Assembly (NCBI RefSeq): GCF_002355475.1
Contig: NZ_AP014862.1
Coordinates: 1,302,001 to 1,366,000, forward strand
DNA: 64,000 bases
Source of the DNA: Pseudomonas furukawaii
Lineage (GTDB): Bacteria; Pseudomonadota; Gammaproteobacteria; Pseudomonadales; Pseudomonadaceae
Direction: 5' to 3'
Part shown: positions 15,154 through 23,240 of the stretch, piece after piece
Layout: every line of letters starts with the position of its first letter
Position numbering within the stretch: the stretch's first letter is position 1
The notes under the pieces: model-generated
Databases searched by the model: none
Told to the model about the DNA's origin: nothing
The model's input: the letters and a program-made list of their open reading frames with translations, nothing else
Program-made: the position numbers and the translations under genes

Positions 15154-16188
15154 ATGAACCTTCAAGGCAAGACTGTGCGCCTGCACGACATGAGCCTGCG
15201 CGACGGCATGCACGCCAAGCGCCACCAGATCAGCCTGGACGAGATGGTCGCCGTGGCCACCGGCCTCGACGCCGCCGGCGTGCCGCTGATCGAGATCACC
15301 CACGGCGATGGCCTGGGGGGCAGTTCGCTGAACTACGGCTTCCCGGCCCATTCCGACGAGGAATATTTCGACGCGGTGATTCCCAGGCTGAAGCAGGCGA
15401 AGGTGTCCGCCCTGCTGCTGCCGGGCATCGGCACCGTCGATCACCTGAAGATGGCCCACGACTGCGGCGTATCCACCCTCCGCGTCGCCACCCATTGCAC
15501 CGAGGCCGATGTCTCCGGCCAGCACATCGGCATGGCGGCGAAGATGGGCCTGGACACCGTCGGCTTCCTGATGATGGCGCACATGATCAGCGCCGAGAAA
15601 TTGCTGGAGCAGGCGCGGCTGATGGAAAGCTACGGCGCCAACTGCATTTACTGCACCGACTCGGCGGGCTACATGCTGCCGGACGAAGTGACCGAGAAGA
15701 TCGGCGTGCTCCGTGCCGGGTTGAGCGCCGGCACCGAGGTCGGTTTCCACGGCCACCACAACATGGGCATGGCCATCGCCAACTCCCTGGCCGCCATCGA
15801 GGCCGGTGCCGCACGCATCGACGGCTCGGTCGCCGGCCTGGGCGCGGGTGCCGGCAACACGCCGCTGGAGGTCTTCGTCGCCGTGCTGGCGCGCATGGGC
15901 GTGGACACCGGCATCGACCTGTACAGGATCATGGATGTGGCCGAGGACCTGGTGGTGCCGATGATGGACCAGCCGATCCGCGTCGACCGCGATGCCCTGA
16001 CTCTGGGCTACGCCGGCGTCTACAGCTCCTTCCTGCTGTTCGCCAAGCGCGCCGAGCGGAAGTACGGCATCCAGGCCCGCGAGCTGCTGGTGGAACTGGG
16101 CCGTCGCGGCACCGTGGGCGGGCAGGAGGACATGATCGAAGACCTCGCCCTGACCCTTGCGCGCCAGCGCGAGGTGCTGCCGACCTGA
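15154..16188 (+). CDS. tesG: 4-hydroxy-2-oxovalerate/hexanoate aldolase (TesG/MhpE family)
   Basis: A 344-aa DRE-TIM barrel (HMGL-like) aldolase. The N-terminal [16 protein letters not shown] supplies catalytic and metal-binding residues, and [15 protein letters not shown] holds the metal-ligand His residues near residue 195. A C-terminal communication domain contacts the dehydrogenase. It cleaves the 4-hydroxy-2-oxoacid to pyruvate and an aldehyde. It is the last gene of the tesDEFG-like operon; a repeat array follows. Confidence 0.9.
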   Translation: MNLQGKTVRLHDMSLRDGMHAKRHQISLDEMVAVATGLDAAGVPLIEITHGDGLGGSSLNYGFPAHSDEEYFDAVIPRLKQAKVSALLLPGIGTVDHLKMAHDCGVSTLRVATHCTEADVSGQHIGMAAKMGLDTVGFLMMAHMISAEKLLEQARLMESYGANCIYCTDSAGYMLPDEVTEKIGVLRAGLSAGTEVGFHGHHNMGMAIANSLAAIEAGAARIDGSVAGLGAGAGNTPLEVFVAVLARMGVDTGIDLYRIMDVAEDLVVPMMDQPIRVDRDALTLGYAGVYSSFLLFAKRAERKYGIQARELLVELGRRGTVGGQEDMIEDLALTLARQREVLPT

Positions 16189-16263
16189 GTCGTTGATCGG
16201 GCAGGCCGTTCCAGCTGTCTCGGCCTGCCTTTGCAGGGCGCCTTGCGAGCGTCAGCGCAGGCG

Positions 16264-16915
16264 GTGGGGGCTTCCCGGAGTGGGGGCTGATGGGTTTCGC
16301 TTCGCTCTACCCATCCTACGGCGCCTGCGGGTGCCGGTGCAGTCGGTAGCCCGGATGGAATCCGGGAGCGGCAGTGGGGGCGTCCCGGAGTGGGGCGGGG
16401 CTGATGGGTTTCGCTTCGCTCTACCCATCCTACGGCGCCTGCGGGTGCGGGTGCAGTCGGTAGCCCGGATGGAATCCGGGAGCGGCAGTGGGGGCTTCCC
16501 GGAGTGGGGCGGGGCTGATGGGTTTCGCTTCGCTCAACCCATCCAATTACGGCGCCTGCGGGTGCCGGTGCGGTCGGTAGCCCGGATGGAATCCGGGAAC
16601 GGCGGTGGGGGCGTCCCGGAGCGGAGCGGGGCTGATGGGTTTCGCTCCGCTCTACCGCATCCTACGGCGCCTGCGGGTGCCGGTGCGGTCGGTAGCCCGG
16701 ATGGAATCCGGGAACGGCGGTGGGGGCGTCCCGGAGCGGAGCGGGGCTGATGGGTTTCGCTTCGCTCTACCCATCCTACGGCGCCTGCGGGTGCCGGTGC
16801 AGTCGGTAGCCCGGATGGAATCCGGGAACGGCGGTGGGGGCTTCCCGGAGTGGGGCGGGGCTGATGGGTTTCGCTTCGCTCTACCGCATCCTACGGCTAC
16901 GGTGCCTTGCGGGCG
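16264..16915. repeat. Tandem array of ~115-bp REP-like units (five full copies plus partial)
   Basis: The anchor GGTAGCCCGGATGGAATCC occurs at 16345, 16459, 16576, 16691 and 16805 (periods 114, 117, 115, 114). The GCTGATGGGTTTCGCT block occurs six times. Each unit can form two hairpins: CCCGGAT-GGA-ATCCGGG and GATGGGT...ACCCATC. The array fills the gap between the convergent aldolase and kinase genes and ends at the kinase stop codon. A flanking GCGTCAGCGCAGG string occurs at both ends. It is not CRISPR: there are no unique spacers. A related single element lies at 46485-46544. Confidence 0.9.
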
Positions 16916-19900
16916 TCAGCGCAGGTTCACATGCCGGCTGATCAACGCGCGCAGGGCGGCGGGTTTCACCGGCTTGGCCAGGTAGTCCAGGCCGGCGGCG
17001 TGGACTTCCGCCACCAGTTCGGCGCGGCCGTCGGCGCTGATCACCACCCCCGGCAGCGGCACGCCCAGGCGGGTACGCAGCCAGGCCATGAGTTCGGTCC
17101 CGGTTTCCCCCTCATCCAGGTGATAGTCCACCAGGGCCAGTTGCGGGCGAACGTCCTCCGCCAGCAGGTGTTCGCACTCCAGCCGGTTGCGGGCGGTCCA
17201 GACCTGGCAGCCCCAGCGTGACAGCAGGCTGTGCATGCCGGTGAGGATGCTGTCTTCGTTGTCGATGCACAGCACCTGGGTGCCGGAGAGGGCCTGGCCA
17301 TTCACCTCGGCCTGTTTCTTCAGGGCGGGCGACGGCTGCTGGGGACGGGCCAGGGGCACGGTGACGCTGAACACGCTGCCCTTGCCCGGCCAGGAACGTA
17401 CTTCCAGCTTGTGGCCGAGCACGCGACAGAGCCCGTCGGCGATGGCCAGGCCCAGGCCCAGGCCTTTCTCCGCGCGGGTCTGGTGGCTGTCCAGGCGCTT
17501 GAACTCCTCGAAGATGACCTTGCGCTTGTCCTCGGGAATGCCCGGCCCACGGTCCCAGACTTCCAGCCGCAGGTTGGCGCCGTCGCGGCGCGCGCCCAGC
17601 AACACGCGGCCCTGGGCATAGCGGAAGGCGTTGGTGAGGAAGTTCTGCAGCACCCGGCGCAGGAGCTTCATGTCGCTCTCCACCCGCAGCGTGCTGCCGC
17701 GCAGGCGGAAGTCCATGTCCTGCTCCTGGGCCAGTGCCTTGAACTCGGCGCCCAGGGTGTCGAACAGGGCGGCCAGGGGGAAGGCGGTGCGGTCCGGGGT
17801 GATGCGGCCGCTCTCCAGGCGCGAGATATCCAGCAGGTCGGTGATCAGGTCCTCCGCCGAGCGCAGGGAGCTGTCCAGGTGGCCGACCAGCTCACGGGCT
17901 TCCCGTGGCAGGGCCTCCTGCTGGTGGGCGAGGGCGGCGGAGAACAGCCGCGCGGCGTTCAGGGGCTGCATCAGGTCGTGGCTGACCGCAGCGAGGAAGC
18001 GGGTCTTGGACTGGTTGGCGGATTCCGCCGTGCCCTTGGCTTCGATCAGCGCCTGGTTCAGTTGCGAGAGTTCCAGGGTGCGTTCGGTGACCCGCTGCTC
18101 CAGCCCCTCGTTGGCGTCCTTGAGCGCCTGTTCGGCCTGGCGGTAGGCCGTGATGTCGGTGAAGCTCATGACGAAGCCGCCGCCGGGCATGGGGTTGCCG
18201 ATCAGTTCGATGACCCGGCCGTTGGGGAACAGCCGTTCGGAGGTGTGGGGCGTCCCCTGGCGCATCCAGAACAGGCGACGGGCCACATGGGATTCCACCT
18301 CGCCGGGGCCGCAGAGGCCGCGCTCGGCGTTGTAGCGGATGATCTCGGCGATGGGCCGGCCGACGCTGATGAGGCCGTCCGGGTACTCGAACAGCTCCAG
18401 GTAGCGGCGATTCCAGGCCACCAGGCGCAGGGACTGGTCCACCACGCTGATGCCCTGGTTGATGTTCTCGATGGCGCCCTGCAGCAAGGCGCGGTTGAAC
18501 TGCAGCACCTCGGAGGCTTCGTCGGCGATGCGTACCACGTCCTCCACCTGCATCTCGCGGCCTTCGATGGCGGCCTTCACCACGGCCCGGGCGGACGACG
18601 CGCCGAGCACGCCGGCGAGCAGGCGCTCGGTGTGGGTGATCCAGTCCTGGTTGGCGTTCTGCGCCGGGTTGAAGCTGATGCCGGAGCGGTAGGCGAAGCG
18701 GATGAAGCTCTGCCGCGCACGCTCCTCGCCGACGAAGCGCGAGGCCAGCATCAGCAGGTCGTCCACCTGGACCGCCAGCAGCGAGCGCGAGCTGGCGCGG
18801 GCCGGCAGCTGCTGGCCGATGAAGCGGCTGGCCTGCCAGTGCTCGGACACGCGGGTGCGGGAGAACAGCGAGACCCAGGCGAAGAGGATCCAGTTGCCGG
18901 CGAGCGACAGCACCACGCCCTGGGTCTGGGGCTCGATGGGCAGGTTCAGCGGGTTGCTCATCAGCCAGACGAGGCCGGGGAAGGCCTCCAGCGGCCAACC
19001 CAGGCCCCGGGCCATGACGGGCAGCACCAGGGTGTAGGCCCAGAGCGCGGCGCCGGCGGCGAGACCGGCGAACACGCCCCGGCGGTTGGCCTGTTTCCAG
19101 AACAGCGCGCCGAGCATCGCCGGGCCCAGCTGCGAGATGGCGGCGAAGGCGATCTGGCCAATGGTGGCCAGGCTCGCGGTGGAACCCAGCAGCCGGTAGC
19201 TGACGTAGCCGAGCAGGATGATCACTACGATGCTGATGCGGCGGACCGAGAGCATCCAGTGGCGGAACACCTCGAAGGGCCGCTCGGCGTTCTGCCTGCG
19301 CAGCAGCCAGGGCAGCAGCATGTCGTTGGAGACCATGGTGGAGAGGGCGACGGCCTCGACGATCACCATGCCGGTGGCGGCCGAGGCGCCGCCGATGAAC
19401 GCCAGCAGGGCCAGCGCCGGGTGGGCTTCGGCCAGCGGCAGGCTGATGACGAAGGAATCCGGCATCACGCCGGCGGGCAGCAGCATCTGGCCGGCCAGGG
19501 CGATGGGGACGACGAACAGGGCGGCGAGGGCAAGGTAGATCGGGAACACCCAGCGGGCCTGGCGCAGGTCTTTCGGCTCGATGTTCTCCACCACGGTGAC
19601 GTGGAACTGCCGGGGCAGGCAGATGATGGCGAGCACGGCCACGCCGGTCTGCACCAGCAGCGCCGACCAGTCCGTGGACTGTTTCCAGTAGTGCTCCAGC
19701 TGGGGGGCTTCCAGGGCTCGGGCGAAGAGGTCGTCGAAGCCGTCGAACAGGCCGAAGGTGACGTAGGCGCCCACCGCCAGGAAGGCCAGCAGCTTGACCA
19801 GGGATTCGAAGGCGATGGCCAGCACCATGCCCCTGTGGTGCTCGGTGGCATCCAGGTTGCGGGTGCCGAAGAGGATGGTGAACAGGGCCAGGACCAGGGA

Positions 19901-20395
19901 GACGATGAGGGCGGTGTCCTGGGCGCGGGTCCCGGTGGATTCGGCCCCGGAGCCGACCAGCAGGTTCACCCCGAGCACGATGCCCTTTAGCTGCAGGGCG
20001 ATGTAGGGCAGGACGCTGACCAGGCAGATCAGCGCCACCACCACGGCCAGGGACTGGGACTTGCCGTAGCGGGCGGCGATGAAGTCGGCGATGGAGGTGA
20101 TGTTCTCCTGCTTGCTGATCAGCACCATCTTCTGCACCACCCAGGGTGCCACCAGCAACAGCAGGATGGGACCCAGGTAGATGGGGAGAAAGTTCCAGAC
20201 CTGGCCCGCGGCCTGGCCCACGGCACCGAAGAAGGTCCAGCTGGTGCAGTACACCGCCAGCGACAGGCTGTATACCCAGGCCCGCAGGCGGGGCGACAGC
20301 GGGGTGCTGCGCCGGTCGCCGTAGAAGGCGATGGCGAAGAGGATGGCCATGTAGAGGAAGGCGACCGTGGCGATCAGCCCGCTGGACAGCGACAT
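16916..20395 (-). CDS. mxtR: MxtR/CrbS-type hybrid sensor kinase with sodium:solute symporter domain
   Basis: A 1159-aa membrane hybrid kinase. An SSSF (SLC5-like) transporter domain with about 13 membrane segments covers residues 1 to ~500. A PAS_7 domain lies near 625-740, then a coiled coil. HisKA follows with phospho-acceptor His806 in AVSHDLMQP, then HATPase with DRGPGIPED, and a C-terminal receiver with phospho-acceptor Asp1090 in LALVDYHLD. Length and layout match P. aeruginosa MxtR (CrbS), which with ErdR/CrbR controls acetate utilisation genes such as acsA and actP. The response regulator is not in the window. A GACC-AA-GGTC dyad sits 91 bp upstream. Confidence 0.85.
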   Translation of the reverse strand: MSLSSGLIATVAFLYMAILFAIAFYGDRRSTPLSPRLRAWVYSLSLAVYCTSWTFFGAVGQAAGQVWNFLPIYLGPILLLLVAPWVVQKMVLISKQENITSIADFIAARYGKSQSLAVVVALICLVSVLPYIALQLKGIVLGVNLLVGSGAESTGTRAQDTALIVSLVLALFTILFGTRNLDATEHHRGMVLAIAFESLVKLLAFLAVGAYVTFGLFDGFDDLFARALEAPQLEHYWKQSTDWSALLVQTGVAVLAIICLPRQFHVTVVENIEPKDLRQARWVFPIYLALAALFVVPIALAGQMLLPAGVMPDSFVISLPLAEAHPALALLAFIGGASAATGMVIVEAVALSTMVSNDMLLPWLLRRQNAERPFEVFRHWMLSVRRISIVVIILLGYVSYRLLGSTASLATIGQIAFAAISQLGPAMLGALFWKQANRRGVFAGLAAGAALWAYTLVLPVMARGLGWPLEAFPGLVWLMSNPLNLPIEPQTQGVVLSLAGNWILFAWVSLFSRTRVSEHWQASRFIGQQLPARASSRSLLAVQVDDLLMLASRFVGEERARQSFIRFAYRSGISFNPAQNANQDWITHTERLLAGVLGASSARAVVKAAIEGREMQVEDVVRIADEASEVLQFNRALLQGAIENINQGISVVDQSLRLVAWNRRYLELFEYPDGLISVGRPIAEIIRYNAERGLCGPGEVESHVARRLFWMRQGTPHTSERLFPNGRVIELIGNPMPGGGFVMSFTDITAYRQAEQALKDANEGLEQRVTERTLELSQLNQALIEAKGTAESANQSKTRFLAAVSHDLMQPLNAARLFSAALAHQQEALPREARELVGHLDSSLRSAEDLITDLLDISRLESGRITPDRTAFPLAALFDTLGAEFKALAQEQDMDFRLRGSTLRVESDMKLLRRVLQNFLTNAFRYAQGRVLLGARRDGANLRLEVWDRGPGIPEDKRKVIFEEFKRLDSHQTRAEKGLGLGLAIADGLCRVLGHKLEVRSWPGKGSVFSVTVPLARPQQPSPALKKQAEVNGQALSGTQVLCIDNEDSILTGMHSLLSRWGCQVWTARNRLECEHLLAEDVRPQLALVDYHLDEGETGTELMAWLRTRLGVPLPGVVISADGRAELVAEVHAAGLDYLAKPVKPAALRALISRHVNLR

Positions 20396-20485
20396 TGCGA
20401 CTCCGGATGCTGCGAGGGCGAGCGGGGCCCGCCGAGATTCGACTTCCGGCAGTTTCGCACCAAAGTCGGCACTTCGTCAGGCGGC

Positions 20486-20501
20486 TGCGACCAAGGTCGC
20501 A
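20486..20501. promoter_or_regulatory. Perfect dyad TGCGACC-AA-GGTCGCA upstream of the MxtR-type kinase
   Basis: A 7+2+7 perfect palindrome between the divergent kinase and GNAT genes. The core CGACC-NN-GGTCG recurs upstream of both yjcH-actP cassettes (58833-58844; near-matches at 58860 and 61139). Confidence 0.5.
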
Positions 20502-20646
20502 GGCGCTCTTGAGCCCCCGCAGCGGGGCTGCTAGCGTGCTCCATCGCCCGCGCCCTTTCGTTTGTCCCGCGCGGGCGTCCGCCCACTGTCGCGGCATCCC
20601 CGGGATGTCCGGCCCGGGCGGGTTCTTTCGCCTGAGGAGGGCGCAG

Positions 20647-21216
20647 ATGTTCAATCCACAACCGGTCGCACTGCAGCGAGGCGCCTTGCGCCTGGACCCG
20701 CTGGCAGAGGCCGACATCCCGGCCCTGGTGACCCTGGCCGAAGCCAACCGCGAGGCCCTGGTCTACATGAGCGGCCCCTTGCGTCCCGACTGGTATCGCC
20801 AGGGCCTGGCCGCCCAGCGGGAGGGCGACGCCCTGGTCTTCGCCATTCGCCTGGGCGACAACCTGGTGGGCACCACGCGCTTCGCCGACTTCATGCCCAG
20901 CCTGCCGGCCGCCGAGATCGGCTGGACCTGGCTGGCCGGCAGCGAACACGGCAGTGGCCTCAACGCCTCGATCAAGTACCTGATGTTGCGCCATGCCTTC
21001 GAGGACTGGCAGCTGGTGCGGGTGCAACTGAAGACGGCCGCCAGCAACCTGCGTGCCCAGCGCGCCATCGAGAAACTCGGTGCCCTGCGCGAAGGCGTGT
21101 TGCGCAACCATCGACGGCTGGCCGACGGCCGCCTGGATGACAGCGTGTTGTACAGCATCACCGACAAGGACTGGCCGGAGGTGAAGCAACGCCTGGAGGC
21201 GCTGTTCAGCGCCTGA
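20647..21216 (+). CDS. GNAT family N-acetyltransferase (RimJ-like)
   Basis: A 189-aa protein of the RimJ/RimL branch. It contains DNLVGTTRFADF, EIGWTWLAGSEHGSGLN (where the acetyl-CoA pyrophosphate loop normally lies) and KTAASNLRAQRAIEKLGALREG. Family members acetylate protein N-termini or small amines; the substrate here is unknown. The ATG at 20647 follows GAGGAGGGCGCAG. It is divergent from the kinase, and its stop overlaps the start of the AraC gene, so the two are co-transcribed. Confidence 0.82.
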   Translation: MFNPQPVALQRGALRLDPLAEADIPALVTLAEANREALVYMSGPLRPDWYRQGLAAQREGDALVFAIRLGDNLVGTTRFADFMPSLPAAEIGWTWLAGSEHGSGLNASIKYLMLRHAFEDWQLVRVQLKTAASNLRAQRAIEKLGALREGVLRNHRRLADGRLDDSVLYSITDKDWPEVKQRLEALFSA

Positions 21217-22064
21217 TGACGATGGGCGAGCCGCGGGAGAACGTGCATTTCTGGCAGGCCGGCCATCTGGGTGGGCTGGAACTGCTGTCCGCGCGCTACA
21301 TCGATCACCGCTTCGCGCCCCACGCTCACGATGGCTACGCGATCGCTGTGATCGAGAGTGGGGCGGAGCGCTATCGCTACCGGGGTGTCGAGCACCTGGC
21401 GCCCGCCGGCAGCCTGGCGCTGATCAACCCGGATGAGGTGCATACCGGCTCCAAGGGTGATGACGACGGCTGGCGCTACCGGGTGTTCTATCCCGAAGCG
21501 GAGCAGGTCCGTGCCGTGCTCGACGAGCTGGAGCTGCCGATTGCCGGTCTGCCGGCGCTGCGGGGCAGCGTGCACCGCGACGCCGACCTGGTGGACGGTT
21601 TCCTGTGCCTGCATCGCCTGCTGGAATCCCCGTCCAGCGCGCTGGAGCAGCAGACCGCCTGGCGCGATGCCTTGCTGGCGCTGTTCCGCCGTCACGCCCG
21701 GCTGCCTGATCCGGCCATGCCCGGACGGGAGCCCCTGGCCGTGCTGCGGGCCAAGGATCTGTTGCGGGAGCGCCTGGCGGAGCCGCCTTCCCTGGAGGCG
21801 CTGGCGGCCGAGGTGAACCTGTCGCCGTTTCATTTCGCCCGTACCTTCCGCCGTGCCACGGGCCTGCCACCCCATGCCTGGCTCAAGCAGCAGCGCCTGG
21901 ACCAGGCCCGGGCCCTGCTCAAGGCCGGGTGCGCGCCGGTGAACGTGGCGGCGCAGTTGGGTTTCGCAGACCAGAGCCACCTGACCCGCCAGTTCAAGCA
22001 GGCCTATGGCGTCGGGCCGGGCGAATACCGCAACGCCTGCGCAAGATCGTTCAAGACCCACTGA
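21216..22064 (+). CDS. AraC family transcriptional regulator
   Basis: A 282-aa regulator. The N-terminal cupin ligand domain contains RFAPHAHDGYAIAVIESG and PAGSLALINPDEVHTG. The C-terminal double helix-turn-helix has SLEALAAEVNLSPFHFARTFRRATGLPPHAWL and the signature VAAQLGFADQSHLTRQFKQ. It overlaps the GNAT stop and precedes azlCD by 36 bp. AraC-cupin regulators next to azlCD exporters often control them, so amino-acid-type ligands are plausible but inferred. Confidence 0.9.
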   Translation: MTMGEPRENVHFWQAGHLGGLELLSARYIDHRFAPHAHDGYAIAVIESGAERYRYRGVEHLAPAGSLALINPDEVHTGSKGDDDGWRYRVFYPEAEQVRAVLDELELPIAGLPALRGSVHRDADLVDGFLCLHRLLESPSSALEQQTAWRDALLALFRRHARLPDPAMPGREPLAVLRAKDLLRERLAEPPSLEALAAEVNLSPFHFARTFRRATGLPPHAWLKQQRLDQARALLKAGCAPVNVAAQLGFADQSHLTRQFKQAYGVGPGEYRNACARSFKTH

Positions 22065-22100
22065 CGAGGGCGCGTTAGGCTCCCGGGACAAGGAGGCCCC

Positions 22101-22832
22101 ATGTCCCGCATCACCGAGTTCACGCGCGGCGCCCGAGACATCGTTCCGATGATCGTCGGCGCCATTCCCTTCGGCATCATCTTCGGCACCCTGGCGTCCG
22201 GCGCCGGGCTGTCCGCCTGGCAGACCCTGGGCATGTCGATGCTGGTGTTCGCCGGCTCCGCCCAGTTCATCGCCATCACCCTGCTGGGCGGCGGCGCTGG
22301 CGCGGCGGTGGTGCTGCTGACGACCCTGGTGGTCAACCTGCGCCATGCGCTCTACAGCGCCACCCTGCAACCTTTCGTCCGTCACTTGCCGAGCCGCTGG
22401 CGGATGCCGCTGGCCTTCTGGCTCACCGACGAGGCGTTCGCCGTGGTCCAGCACCGCTATGCGGAGCCGGACGATTCGCCCCACAAGCACTGGTACTTCC
22501 TCGGCGGGGCGCTGGCGATGTACCTGAACTGGCAGCTCTGCACCCTGGTGGGGGTGATCTTCGGCCAGGCGGTCCCCAACCTCGCCGCCTGGGGCCTGGA
22601 TTTCGCCATGCTCGCCACCTTCATCGGCATCGTCGTGCCCATGCTGCGCAACAAGCCCCAGGTGGCCGCCGCCCTGGTGGCCGGCGCCGTCGCCCTGGCC
22701 TGTCACGGCCTGCCCTACAAGCTCGGCCTGATGGTGGCCGCGCTGTGCGGCATCCTGGTGGGGGTTGTGCTGGAGCGACGTTATCGACTCGACCTGATCC
22801 GGGAGGACATCTCGTGCAAACCTGGAGCCTGA
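22101..22832 (+). CDS. azlC: AzlC family branched-chain amino acid exporter, large subunit
   Basis: A 243-aa inner-membrane protein with 5-6 hydrophobic segments. AzlC hallmarks are [17 protein letters not shown] near residue 20, [11 protein letters not shown] near 55, and [11 protein letters not shown] near 82. With AzlD it exports branched-chain amino acids. It lies 36 bp after the AraC gene behind AAGGAGG, and azlD begins inside its 3' end. Confidence 0.9.
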   Translation: MSRITEFTRGARDIVPMIVGAIPFGIIFGTLASGAGLSAWQTLGMSMLVFAGSAQFIAITLLGGGAGAAVVLLTTLVVNLRHALYSATLQPFVRHLPSRWRMPLAFWLTDEAFAVVQHRYAEPDDSPHKHWYFLGGALAMYLNWQLCTLVGVIFGQAVPNLAAWGLDFAMLATFIGIVVPMLRNKPQVAAALVAGAVALACHGLPYKLGLMVAALCGILVGVVLERRYRLDLIREDISCKPGA

Positions 22833-23143
22833 TCCTCGGCATGGCGGCCATTACCTTCGCCATCCGCTACAGCCTGTTCGCCTGGCCAAGCCTGAGCTTC
22901 CCGCCGCTGGTGCGCCAGGGTCTGCATTACGTGCCGACGGCGGTGCTCACCGCCATCGTGGTGCCCGGGATGCTGATGCCCGACGGCCAGCACCTCGACC
23001 TGGCGTTGGACAACGCCTACCTGCTGGCGGGGCTGGGGACCCTTCTGATCGCCGCGCTGACGCGCCATCTGCTGGCGACCATCCTTGGAGGACTGGCGCT
23101 GTTCTTCCTGTTGCGCTGGGCCCTGGGGCAGTTGCCGATCTAA
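22814..23143 (+). CDS. azlD: AzlD family branched-chain amino acid exporter, small subunit
   Basis: A 109-aa protein with four hydrophobic segments ([54 protein letters not shown]). The GTG at 22814 is chosen because GGGAGGACAT lies directly upstream and AzlD homology starts at QTWSLI. The start overlaps azlC by 19 bp, so translation is coupled. Partner of the preceding gene. Confidence 0.88.
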   Translation: MQTWSLILGMAAITFAIRYSLFAWPSLSFPPLVRQGLHYVPTAVLTAIVVPGMLMPDGQHLDLALDNAYLLAGLGTLLIAALTRHLLATILGGLALFFLLRWALGQLPI

Positions 23144-23240
23144 CTCGGGCGATCTTCCTGGCGAATGTGGCTTTCTGGTGCCGTCGTGCTGTCCAATCTG
23201 CGACGTGCGGTTCCAGACCAACCACCAGGTACCATGGAAG

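Noticed and set aside
13014-15155. A 713-codon minus-strand frame across tesD-F
   Set aside because: Shadow of three well-supported plus-strand genes with overlapping start-stop coupling.
16264-16915. CRISPR array
   Set aside because: Units are ~115 bp with no unique spacers and no cas genes; the internal hairpins are of the REP type.
16157-16985. Plus-strand open frames with repeated residues in the repeat array
   Set aside because: They only translate the 115-bp DNA repeat; there is no start context and the frame changes between units because periods vary (114-117).
17231-19990. A 919-codon open frame opposite the sensor kinase gene
   Set aside because: It is the antisense shadow of a high-GC gene: composition is rich in Gly/Ala/Gln/His, no domain is visible, and the kinase on the other strand has clear motifs throughout.
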